A DNA stretch of 64,000 bases from an uncultured Clostridia bacterium (GTDB taxonomy: Bacteria; Bacillota; Clostridia; Christensenellales; Aristaeellaceae). Position 1 is the stretch's first letter, and every line of letters begins with the position of its first letter. Positions 7,636 through 16,817 of this stretch are shown here, in pieces. The notes below the pieces were generated by a model. The model did not search any database. It was not told the origin of the DNA and was given only the letters and a program-made list of their open reading frames with translations. The position numbers and the translations under genes are program-made. The stretch covers positions 51,785 through 115,784 of the forward strand of contig CAKTXZ010000008.1 in NCBI GenBank assembly GCA_934632155.1, in the 5' to 3' direction.

Positions 7636-9798
7636 TTGAAGGCGCTACGTGAATGGCCCCGGAACAAGCTGTTCCAAAGCATTGCGCGGATGGTGCTGCT
7701 GGTGCTGATTCCCACCGTCGCACTGGGTGGGTATACCTATTGGCAGACCAGCCAGACGGCATGGCGCAACGCGGAGCAGACGGTGATGCGCCAACTAACC
7801 TACGCCGTGCGAGCCGTTGACAAGCGGCTGGAAAACCTGATCAGCCTGTACGCCATCCTGGCCAGCGACCGAGAATTTCAGACGCTGGAAATGAAGACCG
7901 TCTCCACCGCCGCGGACACGGCGCGGATGCTCAACACCATGACAATGCTGAACCACATCATCTCCGCCAACGACTGCGTCAAGGAGGCTTTCATTGACAA
8001 CGGCAACGGCAAGATCGTCTCATCCGGCGGCATTTTTTCCTCCGAGTATTACCTGATGGATTACCGCCGCCTGGAGGGCTTCACCATGGAGCGCTGGGCA
8101 GAGCTGCGGAAGGAGTGCCGCACGCTAACGTTTCTCCCTTCCACCACCTTGGTGGAAAAGCAGGAGCAGCGGTATTCCCGGCGGAGCGTGGTACCCGTGG
8201 CCAAGCGGCTGCACACAACCGCCGGCACGGCGCTGGTGGTCTGCCTGCTGGATACGCAGAACCTGCTCGACCATGTACGGCAGTACATTCCCTTTGGCAA
8301 TGCGCTCTGCACCATCACCAGCCCCCAAGAGGTTATTGCCGCCGACCCTGTATCGCAGGCGCGGGACGATGTGCCTTTCACCTACACCTCGTCCCAGAAC
8401 GGCTGGGTCTACCGGGTGGACATCCCCTGCGGTGAGCTTACCAGCATGACCGATCCCCTGTTGCTGCAGGTTTTGCTGACAGTGGCGGCTATCCTGGCCT
8501 TGGGCATGGTGCTTGCCGTGACCATCAGCCGCAGCCTGTACCAGCCGCTGAGCGGCATCCAGACCATGATGAAGGCCCAAGAGCAGAGCGCGGCGGAAAA
8601 TCTGGAACAGCTGGAAAAGCAGGTGGCCCGGCAGATAGAGCACAGCAGCAGCGCCCATGCGCAGCTGAATACCCTGGCCCAAAGCTATGCCGAGGAGGCG
8701 CTGCTGTCCCAGTCGCTGACGGAGAAGGAAGCCGCGCTGCTGGAAACGATCATGACGCGGCATCTCGGGTTCCATGAGGGCCCATATTGTTGCGTGGTCA
8801 TTCGCTTTGCCCGGACGGTGGCGGGTATGGAGGAGCTGACCAGGAATGTGTTTGCCAAATTCGTGCCAGCCTTCATTGTCAGTTATCAGGAGCCGACCCT
8901 TATTCTGATTGTGGAAACGGCCACGGTACATACCCGGAGCATCATGGAAGGCGCGGCGAACGAACTGTTCCGCAGGCTACCGGAGGCCGTCAACGGCGTC
9001 GTGGTGGGAAGTGAAATCGTGTCCTGCCAGGAACTGTACAAATCCCTGAACGCCAGCCTGACGGCGCTTCAGCGGATGGATAGGGTGGAGTACAACATCC
9101 TGCTGTTCTCAGAAGACTTCAACATTTCCAACCAGTACGTCTATACCCAAAAGGACGAGCTGACACTGATCGAGACCCTTCAGCGGGGGGAGACCGACCG
9201 GCTGCATCGTCAGCTGGACCGAATACTGCTGACCAATTACGAAAGCTGCGTATCCTATCAACAGATGCAGCAGCTTTTTGAGCATCTGCGCAGCACGGCC
9301 TACCGATACGCGCAACAGGAGAAACGCCAGATTCCGCCGCACATTTACCGCCGGATGCCCTCGCTGGATACAATGCGCGAGGAGATTCACAGCCTATACG
9401 GCAAGCTGCTCAACCATGGGACGCGCCAGGCCAGCAGTGCCCACGTCGCCCTGACGGAGGCTGCCGATGCTTACATGGCCGCCCATTACAGCGAGGACAT
9501 ATACATGGACACCATCGCCCAGGCGCTGAATGTATCCGCCAAGCACCTATCCAAGGTCTACAAGCAGCAGCGGTGCATCAACCTGACCGATCAGCTTGTC
9601 TTTATCCGTGTGGAGCGGGCCAAGGAACTGCTGCGGGATACAGATCGAACCATCACGGACATCATGAGCAGAACAGGCTTTGTCAGCAGGGCCACGTTCC
9701 TGCGCAGCTTCAAGAAGTATACGGACATTTCTCCCAGCGTTTACCGTCATCTGTACAACGCTGACGCGCCCCATGAGCCAGACGAGGCAGAGAAGTAG
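7636..9798 (+). CDS. Membrane-bound AraC-family regulator with extracytoplasmic sensor
   Basis: A 720-residue one-protein sensor/regulator. A helix at about 16-36 and another at about 274-297 bracket an external sensing region of roughly 235 residues, probably a Cache-like fold. A cytoplasmic coiled stretch follows (about 310-360), then a YesN-like central region and a C-terminal AraC/HTH_18 domain (about 610-715) with two helix-turn-helix units, the second around TDIMSRTGFVSRATFLRSF. Translation starts at TTG 7636, eight bases after GGGAGGT. Its place directly behind the importer suggests it senses the transported sugar outside the cell and activates the operon; this is inference from position. 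Confidence 0.88.
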   Translation: MKALREWPRNKLFQSIARMVLLVLIPTVALGGYTYWQTSQTAWRNAEQTVMRQLTYAVRAVDKRLENLISLYAILASDREFQTLEMKTVSTAADTARMLNTMTMLNHIISANDCVKEAFIDNGNGKIVSSGGIFSSEYYLMDYRRLEGFTMERWAELRKECRTLTFLPSTTLVEKQEQRYSRRSVVPVAKRLHTTAGTALVVCLLDTQNLLDHVRQYIPFGNALCTITSPQEVIAADPVSQARDDVPFTYTSSQNGWVYRVDIPCGELTSMTDPLLLQVLLTVAAILALGMVLAVTISRSLYQPLSGIQTMMKAQEQSAAENLEQLEKQVARQIEHSSSAHAQLNTLAQSYAEEALLSQSLTEKEAALLETIMTRHLGFHEGPYCCVVIRFARTVAGMEELTRNVFAKFVPAFIVSYQEPTLILIVETATVHTRSIMEGAANELFRRLPEAVNGVVVGSEIVSCQELYKSLNASLTALQRMDRVEYNILLFSEDFNISNQYVYTQKDELTLIETLQRGETDRLHRQLDRILLTNYESCVSYQQMQQLFEHLRSTAYRYAQQEKRQIPPHIYRRMPSLDTMREEIHSLYGKLLNHGTRQASSAHVALTEAADAYMAAHYSEDIYMDTIAQALNVSAKHLSKVYKQQRCINLTDQLVFIRVERAKELLRDTDRTITDIMSRTGFVSRATFLRSFKKYTDISPSVYRHLYNADAPHEPDEAEK

Positions 9799-9824
9799 CC
9801 TGATAATCGAAGCAACTGAATCGA

Positions 9825-9845
9825 CCCGGCGCAATTTGCGCCGGG
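9825..9845. terminator. GC-rich palindrome between convergent genes
   Basis: CCCGGCGCAA and TTGCGCCGGG form a perfect 10-bp inverted repeat around one base, between the stop codons of the convergent AraC-type and SDR genes. It has no strong T run on either strand, so it is a hairpin barrier rather than a textbook terminator. Confidence 0.55.
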
Positions 9846-9866
9846 CCGACATGGGGAGGGTGGGTT

Positions 9867-10586
9867 TTACATTGTTCGGCGGCAACCGTCAACCTGATAA
9901 TTCTGGCCGGAGACGAAGCTGGCTTCATCGCTGGCCAAGAAGGTAATGACGTGGGCGCATTCCTCTGCCGTGCCGGAACGGCCGAGGAAGGAAAGCTCCG
10001 GCAGCTCGCTGTAGGTGCTGATATTCCCCGGCGCAACGGCGTTGACGGTAATATTGCTGGGGCCCAGCTCCTTGGCCAACGCCTTGGTAAAAGCGATCAC
10101 CGCGCCCTTGGTCATGGAGTAGTCCACCATGTTGCGAAGGCCGTATACGCCCGCGACCGAGGACACGTTGATGATCCGGCCGTAACGCCGCTCCATCATG
10201 CCGGGCATGACGGCATGCGTGCAGTACATGGTGCCCAGAATGTTGATCTCGATTTTTTGCTTCCAGTAGGCGCTTATCTGATCCTTGAAGGGCTGGTAAT
10301 GCGCGCGGAAAATGCCCGCATTATTGACAAGAATGTCAATTTTCCCGAATGTCTCGATTGCTTTTGCCACCATGGCGCGCACGGCGGCCTCATCGGCCAC
10401 GTCGCAGGGGCAGGCAAGATAGGCGGCGTTCATCTGGTCAAGCTTCTGGCAAAGCTCTTGAAGGTTTTCCGCCTTCAAATCGTTTACGACGATCTGTGCT
10501 CCGCCGCGCGCCAGCTGAAGCGCGCAGGCTTCGCCGATACCGCGGCCCGCGCCGGTAATCAGCGCGGTTTTTCCTGAAAAGTCCAT
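9867..10586 (-). CDS. SDR family NAD(P)-dependent oxidoreductase
   Basis: This 239-residue classical short-chain dehydrogenase has the Rossmann TGAGRGIG at about 12-19, LVNNAG near 88, the catalytic Ser in INVSSVAG and Tyr/Lys in DYSMTK. It would reduce or oxidise an alcohol/ketone with NAD(P)H in the cytoplasm. The start at 10586 follows AAAGGAG; a longer frame from 10691 would run back into the upstream gene. It is the last gene of the importer operon on the minus strand, 22 bases after the binding-protein gene, so it probably acts on the imported sugar or a derivative (a sugar or uronate dehydrogenase). The FabG-like motifs do not identify the substrate. Confidence 0.88.
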   Translation of the reverse strand: MDFSGKTALITGAGRGIGEACALQLARGGAQIVVNDLKAENLQELCQKLDQMNAAYLACPCDVADEAAVRAMVAKAIETFGKIDILVNNAGIFRAHYQPFKDQISAYWKQKIEINILGTMYCTHAVMPGMMERRYGRIINVSSVAGVYGLRNMVDYSMTKGAVIAFTKALAKELGPSNITVNAVAPGNISTYSELPELSFLGRSGTAEECAHVITFLASDEASFVSGQNYQVDGCRRTM

Positions 10587-10608
10587 TGCTTCATACTCCT
10601 TTTGTATT

Positions 10609-12204
10609 TTACTGCGCATTATAGCGGTCAAAGGCCGCCTGCATAATGGCGATTGCCTCCGGCATGCCCATGCGGTTGACCTCATCCACATACGCGTCGA
10701 AGTCGTCGAGCGATTCCGCGCCCGTGATGAAGCGCAGCTTCATTTCCTTACAGTAGGTATTGACCTGCACCATGATCTCGTTTCTCCGGTCGGCCTCCTC
10801 CGTCGTCAGGGTAATGGGCGGCAGGCTCAGAAAGGACTGCTCGTTTTGATCGCCGTTCCACATGGTGCGAATGCGGTAGGATTCCGCATTGCCCGCCACA
10901 GCGGGATGCGCAATTGCGTCGGTATAGCGATAGTGAGAGCCCACGCCGTTGCGCAGCACGTAGGAAACGTTGCTGTAGGTCATGCCCTGCGGGTTGTTGA
11001 GGATCAGGTCGGTATATTGGGGAATGCCGTCTTCCCCCCAATTCCACGTTTCGCCTTCGACGCCGAAATTGGCGACCAGCGAGCCTTCAAACGTATAACC
11101 GTAGTTCAGGAATTGAATGGCCGCCTCCACATTTTTGCAGGCGCTTGTGATGACGGTGACGTATGTCATGCTGGAGCTGACCGGCCACGCCGCAAGACTG
11201 GAGCCGATGACCTGATCGTGCGTCAGGCGGGGATAGGGGCAATTCGTTACTTCAAAATTCCGGTGACGCAGCGAACGGGTATAGGTGGAGTCTACGCTGT
11301 CGCCGATGCAGCCGATCAGCTGATTGTCAAACATGCTCTGGCCTTCCGAACCGGTCATGGTGGCGAAGTCCTTGCTGATATAGCCCTTTTGATACCATTT
11401 GTTCAGCAGCTTCAGCACCTCTTTGTAGGCGGGCTCGTTGACATAGTGCCGCACGGTTTTTCCGTCCGGATCAAGATAAAAGTCCATCAGCATATCATAC
11501 GCGCCCATCACCATGCCCATGTGGTTGACGGAGGAGGGATTGAAAAACAGCGGGATGACGCCGGGCTTGTTGTCAAGAATCGCCTGAAAGTAACGCTCGT
11601 ATTCCTCGATGGTGCAGGGTTCCTTCATGTTAAATTCATCCAGCCATGTCTTATTCACGTTGAAGCGATGGAACGGCATGGCGTCGGCATAGCTAATCAT
11701 GTAGAAGCCGTAGACCTTTCCATTGTCAATGATTTGGCGCTGCGCCGTTTCATTGTGGTGAATGACCTCGTTGTACTGCGGCGCGTATTCCGCCAGATAG
11801 GGGGCGAGATCAATGATCGCGCCGTCGTCGTACATGGCCTTCAAGCCGCCGGAATACCAGGAAGCGGCGGTCATTTGAATCATGTCGGGCAGCTGGCCGC
11901 TCATCAGCATTGTTTGGAAGCTCTCCGTGGTCGCGGAGCCGGCGGCGGGATGGATGAACTCAATGGTTACGCCCGTATCCTGCTGGAGCTTTCGATAGGC
12001 GGGGTTTTCCGCGTAGGAGGAGATAAAGCTGGTTGCGCTGGCGCTGATGGGCATCCAGTATTTCAGCACTGCGTTTTTCTGGGCGATGGGGTATTGCCCC
12101 TCGCGCACGACGGGCGGCTTGTATTCGCCGGGAATCAGCTCCTGTGCGAGCGCCAGCGGGGCCAGCATGGTGAAGGCGAGGAGGAGGACTAGGAATTTTT
12201 TCAT
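10609..12204 (-). CDS. Extracellular solute-binding protein of second CUT1 importer
   Basis: The protein has 531 residues with a type I signal peptide (MKKFLVLLLAFTMLAPLALA, cleavage before QE) and no lipobox cysteine. It resembles the large aldouronate/LplA-type binding proteins: aromatic-rich surface segments, an internal MIQMTAASWYSGG segment, and a helical C-terminus (EVNRMGMPEAIAIMQAAFDRY). GAAAGGAG precedes the ATG. It lies 53 bases after the permease gene at 12258 and reads toward the SDR gene. Ligand unknown. Confidence 0.92.
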   Translation of the reverse strand: MKKFLVLLLAFTMLAPLALAQELIPGEYKPPVVREGQYPIAQKNAVLKYWMPISASATSFISSYAENPAYRKLQQDTGVTIEFIHPAAGSATTESFQTMLMSGQLPDMIQMTAASWYSGGLKAMYDDGAIIDLAPYLAEYAPQYNEVIHHNETAQRQIIDNGKVYGFYMISYADAMPFHRFNVNKTWLDEFNMKEPCTIEEYERYFQAILDNKPGVIPLFFNPSSVNHMGMVMGAYDMLMDFYLDPDGKTVRHYVNEPAYKEVLKLLNKWYQKGYISKDFATMTGSEGQSMFDNQLIGCIGDSVDSTYTRSLRHRNFEVTNCPYPRLTHDQVIGSSLAAWPVSSSMTYVTVITSACKNVEAAIQFLNYGYTFEGSLVANFGVEGETWNWGEDGIPQYTDLILNNPQGMTYSNVSYVLRNGVGSHYRYTDAIAHPAVAGNAESYRIRTMWNGDQNEQSFLSLPPITLTTEEADRRNEIMVQVNTYCKEMKLRFITGAESLDDFDAYVDEVNRMGMPEAIAIMQAAFDRYNAQ

Positions 12205-12257
12205 GGGGAAACGCTCCTTTCATTTATATAATCGGACGCCTTACGCTTCCGATCATT

Positions 12258-13139
12258 TCATTCCTTTACGGCGCCGAGCATGATGCCGGACACGAAGTAT
12301 TTTTGTACGAACGGATAAATGCAGAGAATCGGGACGGTTGCCACAACGATGGTGGAATACTTGATGGCCTCGTCCAGATACAAAAAGCCGTCGATGGAGG
12401 AGCCGTCCGCAGAGGCGGAATTTGAAATCAGAATTTCACGAAGAAAAAGCTGAAGCGGGAATTTGGTTCGATCCTGAAGGTAAAGCGACGCGCTGAACCA
12501 GCTGTTCCAATGCCCTACGGCGTACAGAAGCACCATAACCGCCAGCGTCGCTTTGGTGACGGGCAGCAGGATGCGCACCAGTATGGTCAAATCGCCCGCA
12601 CCGTCCAGCATAGCGGATTCTTCAAGCGATTTGGGCACGCTGCGAAAGGCTGTGCGCATGACGATGATGTTGTAGGTGCTCACGGCGGTCGGAAGCAGGA
12701 GCGACCAGCGGCTGTTATACAGGCCAAGGTCGTGGACGGTCAAAAAGGCGGGCACCATGCCGAAGTTGGCGTACATGGTAAACACCAGCGCCAGCGTCAG
12801 CGGGCGAATCAGGAGGCTGTTGCGGCGGGAGAGGCAATAGCCGCCGATTGCGGTCAGGAGGACGTTGATCGTCGTGCCGACGAGGACATAATACAGCGTG
12901 TTCATGTAGCCGGTAAAGAGGTTCCGGTTGTGCAGGACGGCCTTATAGCCCTCCAGCGAGCCCCCCATGGGGCGAATCAAGAGCCCCTGAAAGCTAAGCA
13001 ACCGCAGCGGCTCGGAAAAGGACGCCATCAGGCAATGCCAAACGGGGAGGATGAATAAAACGGACAACAGCGCCAGCAAAGCGATGTTTACGCCGTGCAG
13101 CACCTTTTCGGGAAGCGTTTTGCTTTCAACCATGGACAT
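12258..13139 (-). CDS. Carbohydrate ABC transporter permease, YtcP type
   Basis: A 293-residue polytopic membrane protein that forms the pore with the next entry. The EAA loop reads EESAMLDGAGDLTILVRILLP and the C-terminus VSGIMLGAVKE is typical of the group. The start ATG follows AAGGAGGAAG. It is separated from the upstream permease gene by 18 bases. It resembles the permease at 5003 in layout and tail but the two are clearly diverged paralogues. Confidence 0.93.
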   Translation of the reverse strand: MSMVESKTLPEKVLHGVNIALLALLSVLFILPVWHCLMASFSEPLRLLSFQGLLIRPMGGSLEGYKAVLHNRNLFTGYMNTLYYVLVGTTINVLLTAIGGYCLSRRNSLLIRPLTLALVFTMYANFGMVPAFLTVHDLGLYNSRWSLLLPTAVSTYNIIVMRTAFRSVPKSLEESAMLDGAGDLTILVRILLPVTKATLAVMVLLYAVGHWNSWFSASLYLQDRTKFPLQLFLREILISNSASADGSSIDGFLYLDEAIKYSTIVVATVPILCIYPFVQKYFVSGIMLGAVKE

Positions 13140-13157
13140 CTTTGGCTTCCTCCTTTC

Positions 13158-14126
13158 TTACCAGAGGCTTTCTTCCGTCAGCCTGCGGGAAATTCTATTG
13201 ACCGTGACCAGCAGCACAATGCTGATGACGGTGTTGAATACGCTGATGGCCGCGCCCATGGAATAGTTGCTGCCCAGCAGGCCGTAACGGTACATGTAAG
13301 TCGAGATGGTATCCGCCCTGCTGTACGTGAGGGGATTATACAGCAGCAGGATTTTATCCGTGGCAACAGACATGATATCGCCAAGACGCATGATGAGCTT
13401 AACGACGATGACCGGGGTCAGGGCGGGCAGCGTAATATGCCAGATGCGCCTGAGCCTGCTGGCGCCGTCGATATAGGCCGCCTCGTACAATTGAGGATCC
13501 ACGCCGGACAGGGTGGCCAGATAGATGATGGAGCCCCAGCCCGTTTCCTGCCAGAGCCCGGCACAGATGTGGATGGCGTCGTAGTAATCGGCCACGCCGA
13601 GCAGATTGGGGTTTTCCCATGAAGGGTTTAGCAGCGCGACGACCTGATTAACGACCCCGTTTGAAGAACAGAAATTGCGTACGATGCCGCATACGACGAC
13701 GAGCGAAATAAAGTGCGGAAGGTAGCTGACGGTTTGCATAACGCGCTTGCCGCGCGCGCTTTGAACCTCGTTGAGCATAAGGGCAAAGATGATGGGAGCC
13801 GGAAAGCCGTATACGATGGATTTGAGGCTCAGACGCAGGGTGTTTGCAATCAGCCGGCCGCTGTCGCGCAGGCGGAAAAATTTGACGAAGTTCTCCAGCC
13901 CTATGAATTTGCTTCCGCTGATTCCTTTATAAATGCTGAAATCCTGAAAGGCGATAATCATCTTTGTGATCGGCAGGTACTTAAACAGCGCGTAGTATAC
14001 AAGCAGCAGAAGCATGAGCAGGTAGACGGTTCTGTTTCGCCGGAGGTCGCGCCGCAGCCTTTGATGAAGCGGCGCGGGCGTGCCGAAGCCGCCGGACGGC
14101 ACGGGGGAAGAAGAAACGGGTTGCAC
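13158..14126 (-). CDS. Carbohydrate ABC transporter permease, LplB type
   Basis: This 322-residue permease opens the second importer operon. Helices begin at about 32 (TVYLLMLLLLVYYALF); the signature IAFQDFS follows, and the EAA loop is YEAAYIDGASRLRRIWHI. I prefer a GTG start at 14126 because GGAGG stands nine bases before it; ATG codons further upstream (to 14201) would place the promoter inside the gene and add a tail without family resemblance. The gene is divergent from the AraC-type sensor at 14408 and very likely controlled by it. Confidence 0.9.
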   Translation of the reverse strand: MQPVSSSPVPSGGFGTPAPLHQRLRRDLRRNRTVYLLMLLLLVYYALFKYLPITKMIIAFQDFSIYKGISGSKFIGLENFVKFFRLRDSGRLIANTLRLSLKSIVYGFPAPIIFALMLNEVQSARGKRVMQTVSYLPHFISLVVVCGIVRNFCSSNGVVNQVVALLNPSWENPNLLGVADYYDAIHICAGLWQETGWGSIIYLATLSGVDPQLYEAAYIDGASRLRRIWHITLPALTPVIVVKLIMRLGDIMSVATDKILLLYNPLTYSRADTISTYMYRYGLLGSNYSMGAAISVFNTVISIVLLVTVNRISRRLTEESLW

Positions 14127-14172
14127 GGAAGAATACCTCCATTCGATGGGTGATCGTTGATTTTGTAACATC

Positions 14173-14201
14173 AGTATAGGAAGACCGGAGCCGATTTGCA
14201 A
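14173..14201 (-). promoter_or_regulatory. Promoter of the second importer operon
   Basis: On the minus strand TTGCAA (14196-14201) and TATACT (14173-14178) are 17 bases apart. The -35 box is part of the 10-bp repeat site at 14196-14205. Confidence 0.7.
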
Positions 14202-14289
14202 TTGGGGAATCGATTTTCAAATCGGCTTTCGTTCGCTTTTGCAATTGGGATTTGTCTAAAATGGTTGCGAACGGAAATACCAATTGCAA
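14196..14289. repeat. Three copies of TTGCAATTGG in a divergent control region
   Basis: Identical copies lie at 14196-14205 and 14239-14248, and an inverted copy (CCAATTGCAA) at 14280-14289. Their centres are 43 and 41 bases apart, about four helical turns each. The outer two contain the -35 boxes of the divergent promoters. An additional inverted repeat, CCGATTTG...CAAATCGG (14191-14198 with 14218-14225), overlaps the first. These are likely binding sites for the AraC-type regulator encoded at 14408. Confidence 0.7.
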
Positions 14290-14311
14290 GTCGGAGGGAA
14301 TTTGATATAAT
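14284..14311 (+). promoter_or_regulatory. Promoter of the AraC-type sensor gene
   Basis: TTGCAA (14284-14289) and TATAAT (14306-14311) are 16 bases apart. The -35 box lies in the inverted copy of the repeated site, mirroring the divergent promoter. Confidence 0.7.
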
Positions 14312-14407
14312 AGGTCGGAAGGCCGGCGGACATTTCCCGCGTTAGGGACGGGGCTGCGCGCCCGACGCACAGGCGGCCAAAGCGGTTGAAGAAGGGGGGC
14401 TGCGAAA

Positions 14408-16627
14408 TTGAAAAAGGGCTCGCTGCGGCTGCGCTATTTTGTCAGCTATCTTCTGATGCTGATTCCGATTTGCATTTTTGCGTTGGTCATTTATTTTTCG
14501 GTCGTTACGCAGACGCGGCTGTCAACGGAAAAAAACAGGCTGCAGCAGCTGAATTACGCTTCCGAAAGCCTTTCCGCGATGCTGACAAGGCTGGACGACG
14601 CGGTGCAATTGTCGGAGCTTAGCGAGAAGCTGCTTCAGGAGGAGCGCATGTCTTCGGGCTGGACGGGCGAAGAAGCATGCGGGCAGACGCTTTCGGCCTT
14701 AGAGCAGCGGATCGCCCCCGGAAGCGAATTGATGGTTTTCCGCCGGGGAGATAACGCGGCCTATTCAAAGAACGGCCGCCAGACGTACGGCGAGTGGGAG
14801 CGGGCGTTTGCGCAGGATTATAACATGCGCATGTCGTCGGCGTTTTCCCATATTTACGGAGCCCGTGAAGCGGCGCTCTATCCGCTGTACGCCGCGGATA
14901 ACGCCGCGCGCGCGTCCGGCCTGATGGCTTGCTTTCCGCTTCCCGGAAGGGAGGGCATGGTGCTGACCTGCCTGATGCGCTCGGAATGGATTATGGATAT
15001 TTTTACGAATTATATGGGCGATGTTCCGGGCGATCTGTTCATTTATACGGATTCCTATCGCTTATTGTTTTCCGCTTCCGCTTCTGCGGAGGCTGTCTGG
15101 CCGTTTGAAAAAACGCTGAGGGTACGCGGCATGGGCGTCGTTTTTGATACGATCGACGGGAAGCGCTGCGCCGTGCTGCGCGCGACGGATTTTGCCCATG
15201 GGCTGACCTGCGCGGTGGTTGCGCCGGAAAGCGTGCTTTACGCGCAGGAGGGAACGTATCGGGGGGTGATGCTTGCCCTTCTGACCGCGCTGTTTTTGGT
15301 GATTGCCGTGCTTTCCTTCCTGCTGGCCAGAACGAACTATAAGCCGATTCGCGAATTGACGCGCTATGTCTCCGGGGGAGAGACGGACGCCGAAACGGAA
15401 AACGAGCTGGATTTGATAAGAGGCCGCTACAATAAGCGCGTTTTAGAAAACGAGGAATTATCGCATCATTTGCTGGAATTAACGCCGATTATCATGCAGC
15501 AGTTTGTCAACAGACTGATTGCGGAGCAGTTTTCAACGAAGGATGCGCTGATCGCCATGTCCGTCGCTGCCGGACAGCCGTTCACCCATCCGTTCAGCGC
15601 CGCCGTTTACGCGGCCCTTGGGCAAACGGACGAAGCGGGCGTGACGCTGAACGATTTGTGCGCCTTGACCGTCAGCCGGTTTTCTACGGCGGGCTGCGCG
15701 GTGGTGGCGCTTGATTTGCCGATGGAAAAAGCGCTATGCGCGTTTGTCTGCTTCGACGCTCCGCCGGGAGGAGAACAAAAGCGCATTCAGGAGCTTTCGC
15801 AGCGCTTTTTGCGGATTTTAACGGAGCATGGAACGAAAGAAACACGCCTTGGCGTCAGCCCTGTATGCTGCGACCCGATGCGGCTTTCCCGCGCGTTCGC
15901 CCAGGCGAGGGCGGCGCTGGTGCTGATGCCCGAGAATCAGCGGATCTTTTTCTATTCGTCCGTGGAAATCCCTCAGACGGACAAATACGTCGGCGTATCG
16001 GCGGCGCTGTTGACGCTAATGACGGAGGGCATAGCCCGGGGCGACAAGGAGAGCGCGCTGCTGGCGTTTGAGGAGGCAAGCAACGAAATGACGCGCAGCA
16101 CCCGTTCGCTTCTTTATTTCCGCTTTGAAAGCGGCGAAATTTCCTCGCGCCTGATCCGTTTGGCCAATCAGGAGCATATCGCCTATGAAGCCAGCCAGAC
16201 GGATGGGCTGATTAATTACCAGACGCCGGAGGAATTTGTCCGAAACGGACGTTCCTTTGTATCATGGCTCTGCGATGCGTTTCAAAAGCGCGTTTGCCTC
16301 GAAAACGAAAAACTGCGCGAGCGGACGATGCATTATCTGACGGCGAATTATCGCCGGTATGATTTGTCCATCGCCGTTGCAGCCGAGGAAATGCAGGTTT
16401 CAAGGCCGCAGCTGTCTGCCGTTATCCGGGAAATGACCGGGCAGAATTTCGCCCAGTATATTTCCTACCTGCGGCTGAATGAATTCAGACGGCTGCTGCT
16501 GGAAACGGATATGCAGATTCAGGATTGCGTAACCGCCGTGGGCTATACGGACGTGACCAATATCCTTCGCAAATTCAAGGCCATCGAGGGCGTCACGCCC
16601 AGCCAGTTCAGGGCGCGGCAGAACTAG
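14408..16627 (+). CDS. Membrane-bound AraC-family regulator with extracytoplasmic sensor
   Basis: A 739-residue sensor/regulator. Helices at about 10-33 (FVSYLLMLIPICIFALVIYF) and 284-306 flank an external domain; cytoplasmic linker and central domains lead to a C-terminal HTH_18 domain (about 635-735, containing MQVSRPQLSAVIREMTGQNF and the second unit VGYTDVTNILRKF). The TTG start at 14408 has GGGGGG upstream. It shares layout, not close sequence, with the regulator at 7636. Divergent position and the repeated sites in the shared control region argue that it regulates the importer at 10609-14126 and perhaps itself. Confidence 0.88.
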   Translation: MKKGSLRLRYFVSYLLMLIPICIFALVIYFSVVTQTRLSTEKNRLQQLNYASESLSAMLTRLDDAVQLSELSEKLLQEERMSSGWTGEEACGQTLSALEQRIAPGSELMVFRRGDNAAYSKNGRQTYGEWERAFAQDYNMRMSSAFSHIYGAREAALYPLYAADNAARASGLMACFPLPGREGMVLTCLMRSEWIMDIFTNYMGDVPGDLFIYTDSYRLLFSASASAEAVWPFEKTLRVRGMGVVFDTIDGKRCAVLRATDFAHGLTCAVVAPESVLYAQEGTYRGVMLALLTALFLVIAVLSFLLARTNYKPIRELTRYVSGGETDAETENELDLIRGRYNKRVLENEELSHHLLELTPIIMQQFVNRLIAEQFSTKDALIAMSVAAGQPFTHPFSAAVYAALGQTDEAGVTLNDLCALTVSRFSTAGCAVVALDLPMEKALCAFVCFDAPPGGEQKRIQELSQRFLRILTEHGTKETRLGVSPVCCDPMRLSRAFAQARAALVLMPENQRIFFYSSVEIPQTDKYVGVSAALLTLMTEGIARGDKESALLAFEEASNEMTRSTRSLLYFRFESGEISSRLIRLANQEHIAYEASQTDGLINYQTPEEFVRNGRSFVSWLCDAFQKRVCLENEKLRERTMHYLTANYRRYDLSIAVAAEEMQVSRPQLSAVIREMTGQNFAQYISYLRLNEFRRLLLETDMQIQDCVTAVGYTDVTNILRKFKAIEGVTPSQFRARQN

Positions 16628-16817
16628 CGCGCGCGTTCGGCATCGCCAGCGCGTTACGGCGCTTTTCCGTGCGCTTTCGTGCTTTCAAGCCGTGATGTGC
16701 CGCCGGCAAACCGTCGGCTTGCAGGCTTGAACCGCATGGAATTTGCCCGAAACCGCAGCTGCCGCATGCTTCAAGCATGCGCCGGGAAAATTGATTATCG
16801 GAAAGGAAAGGGAAAAA

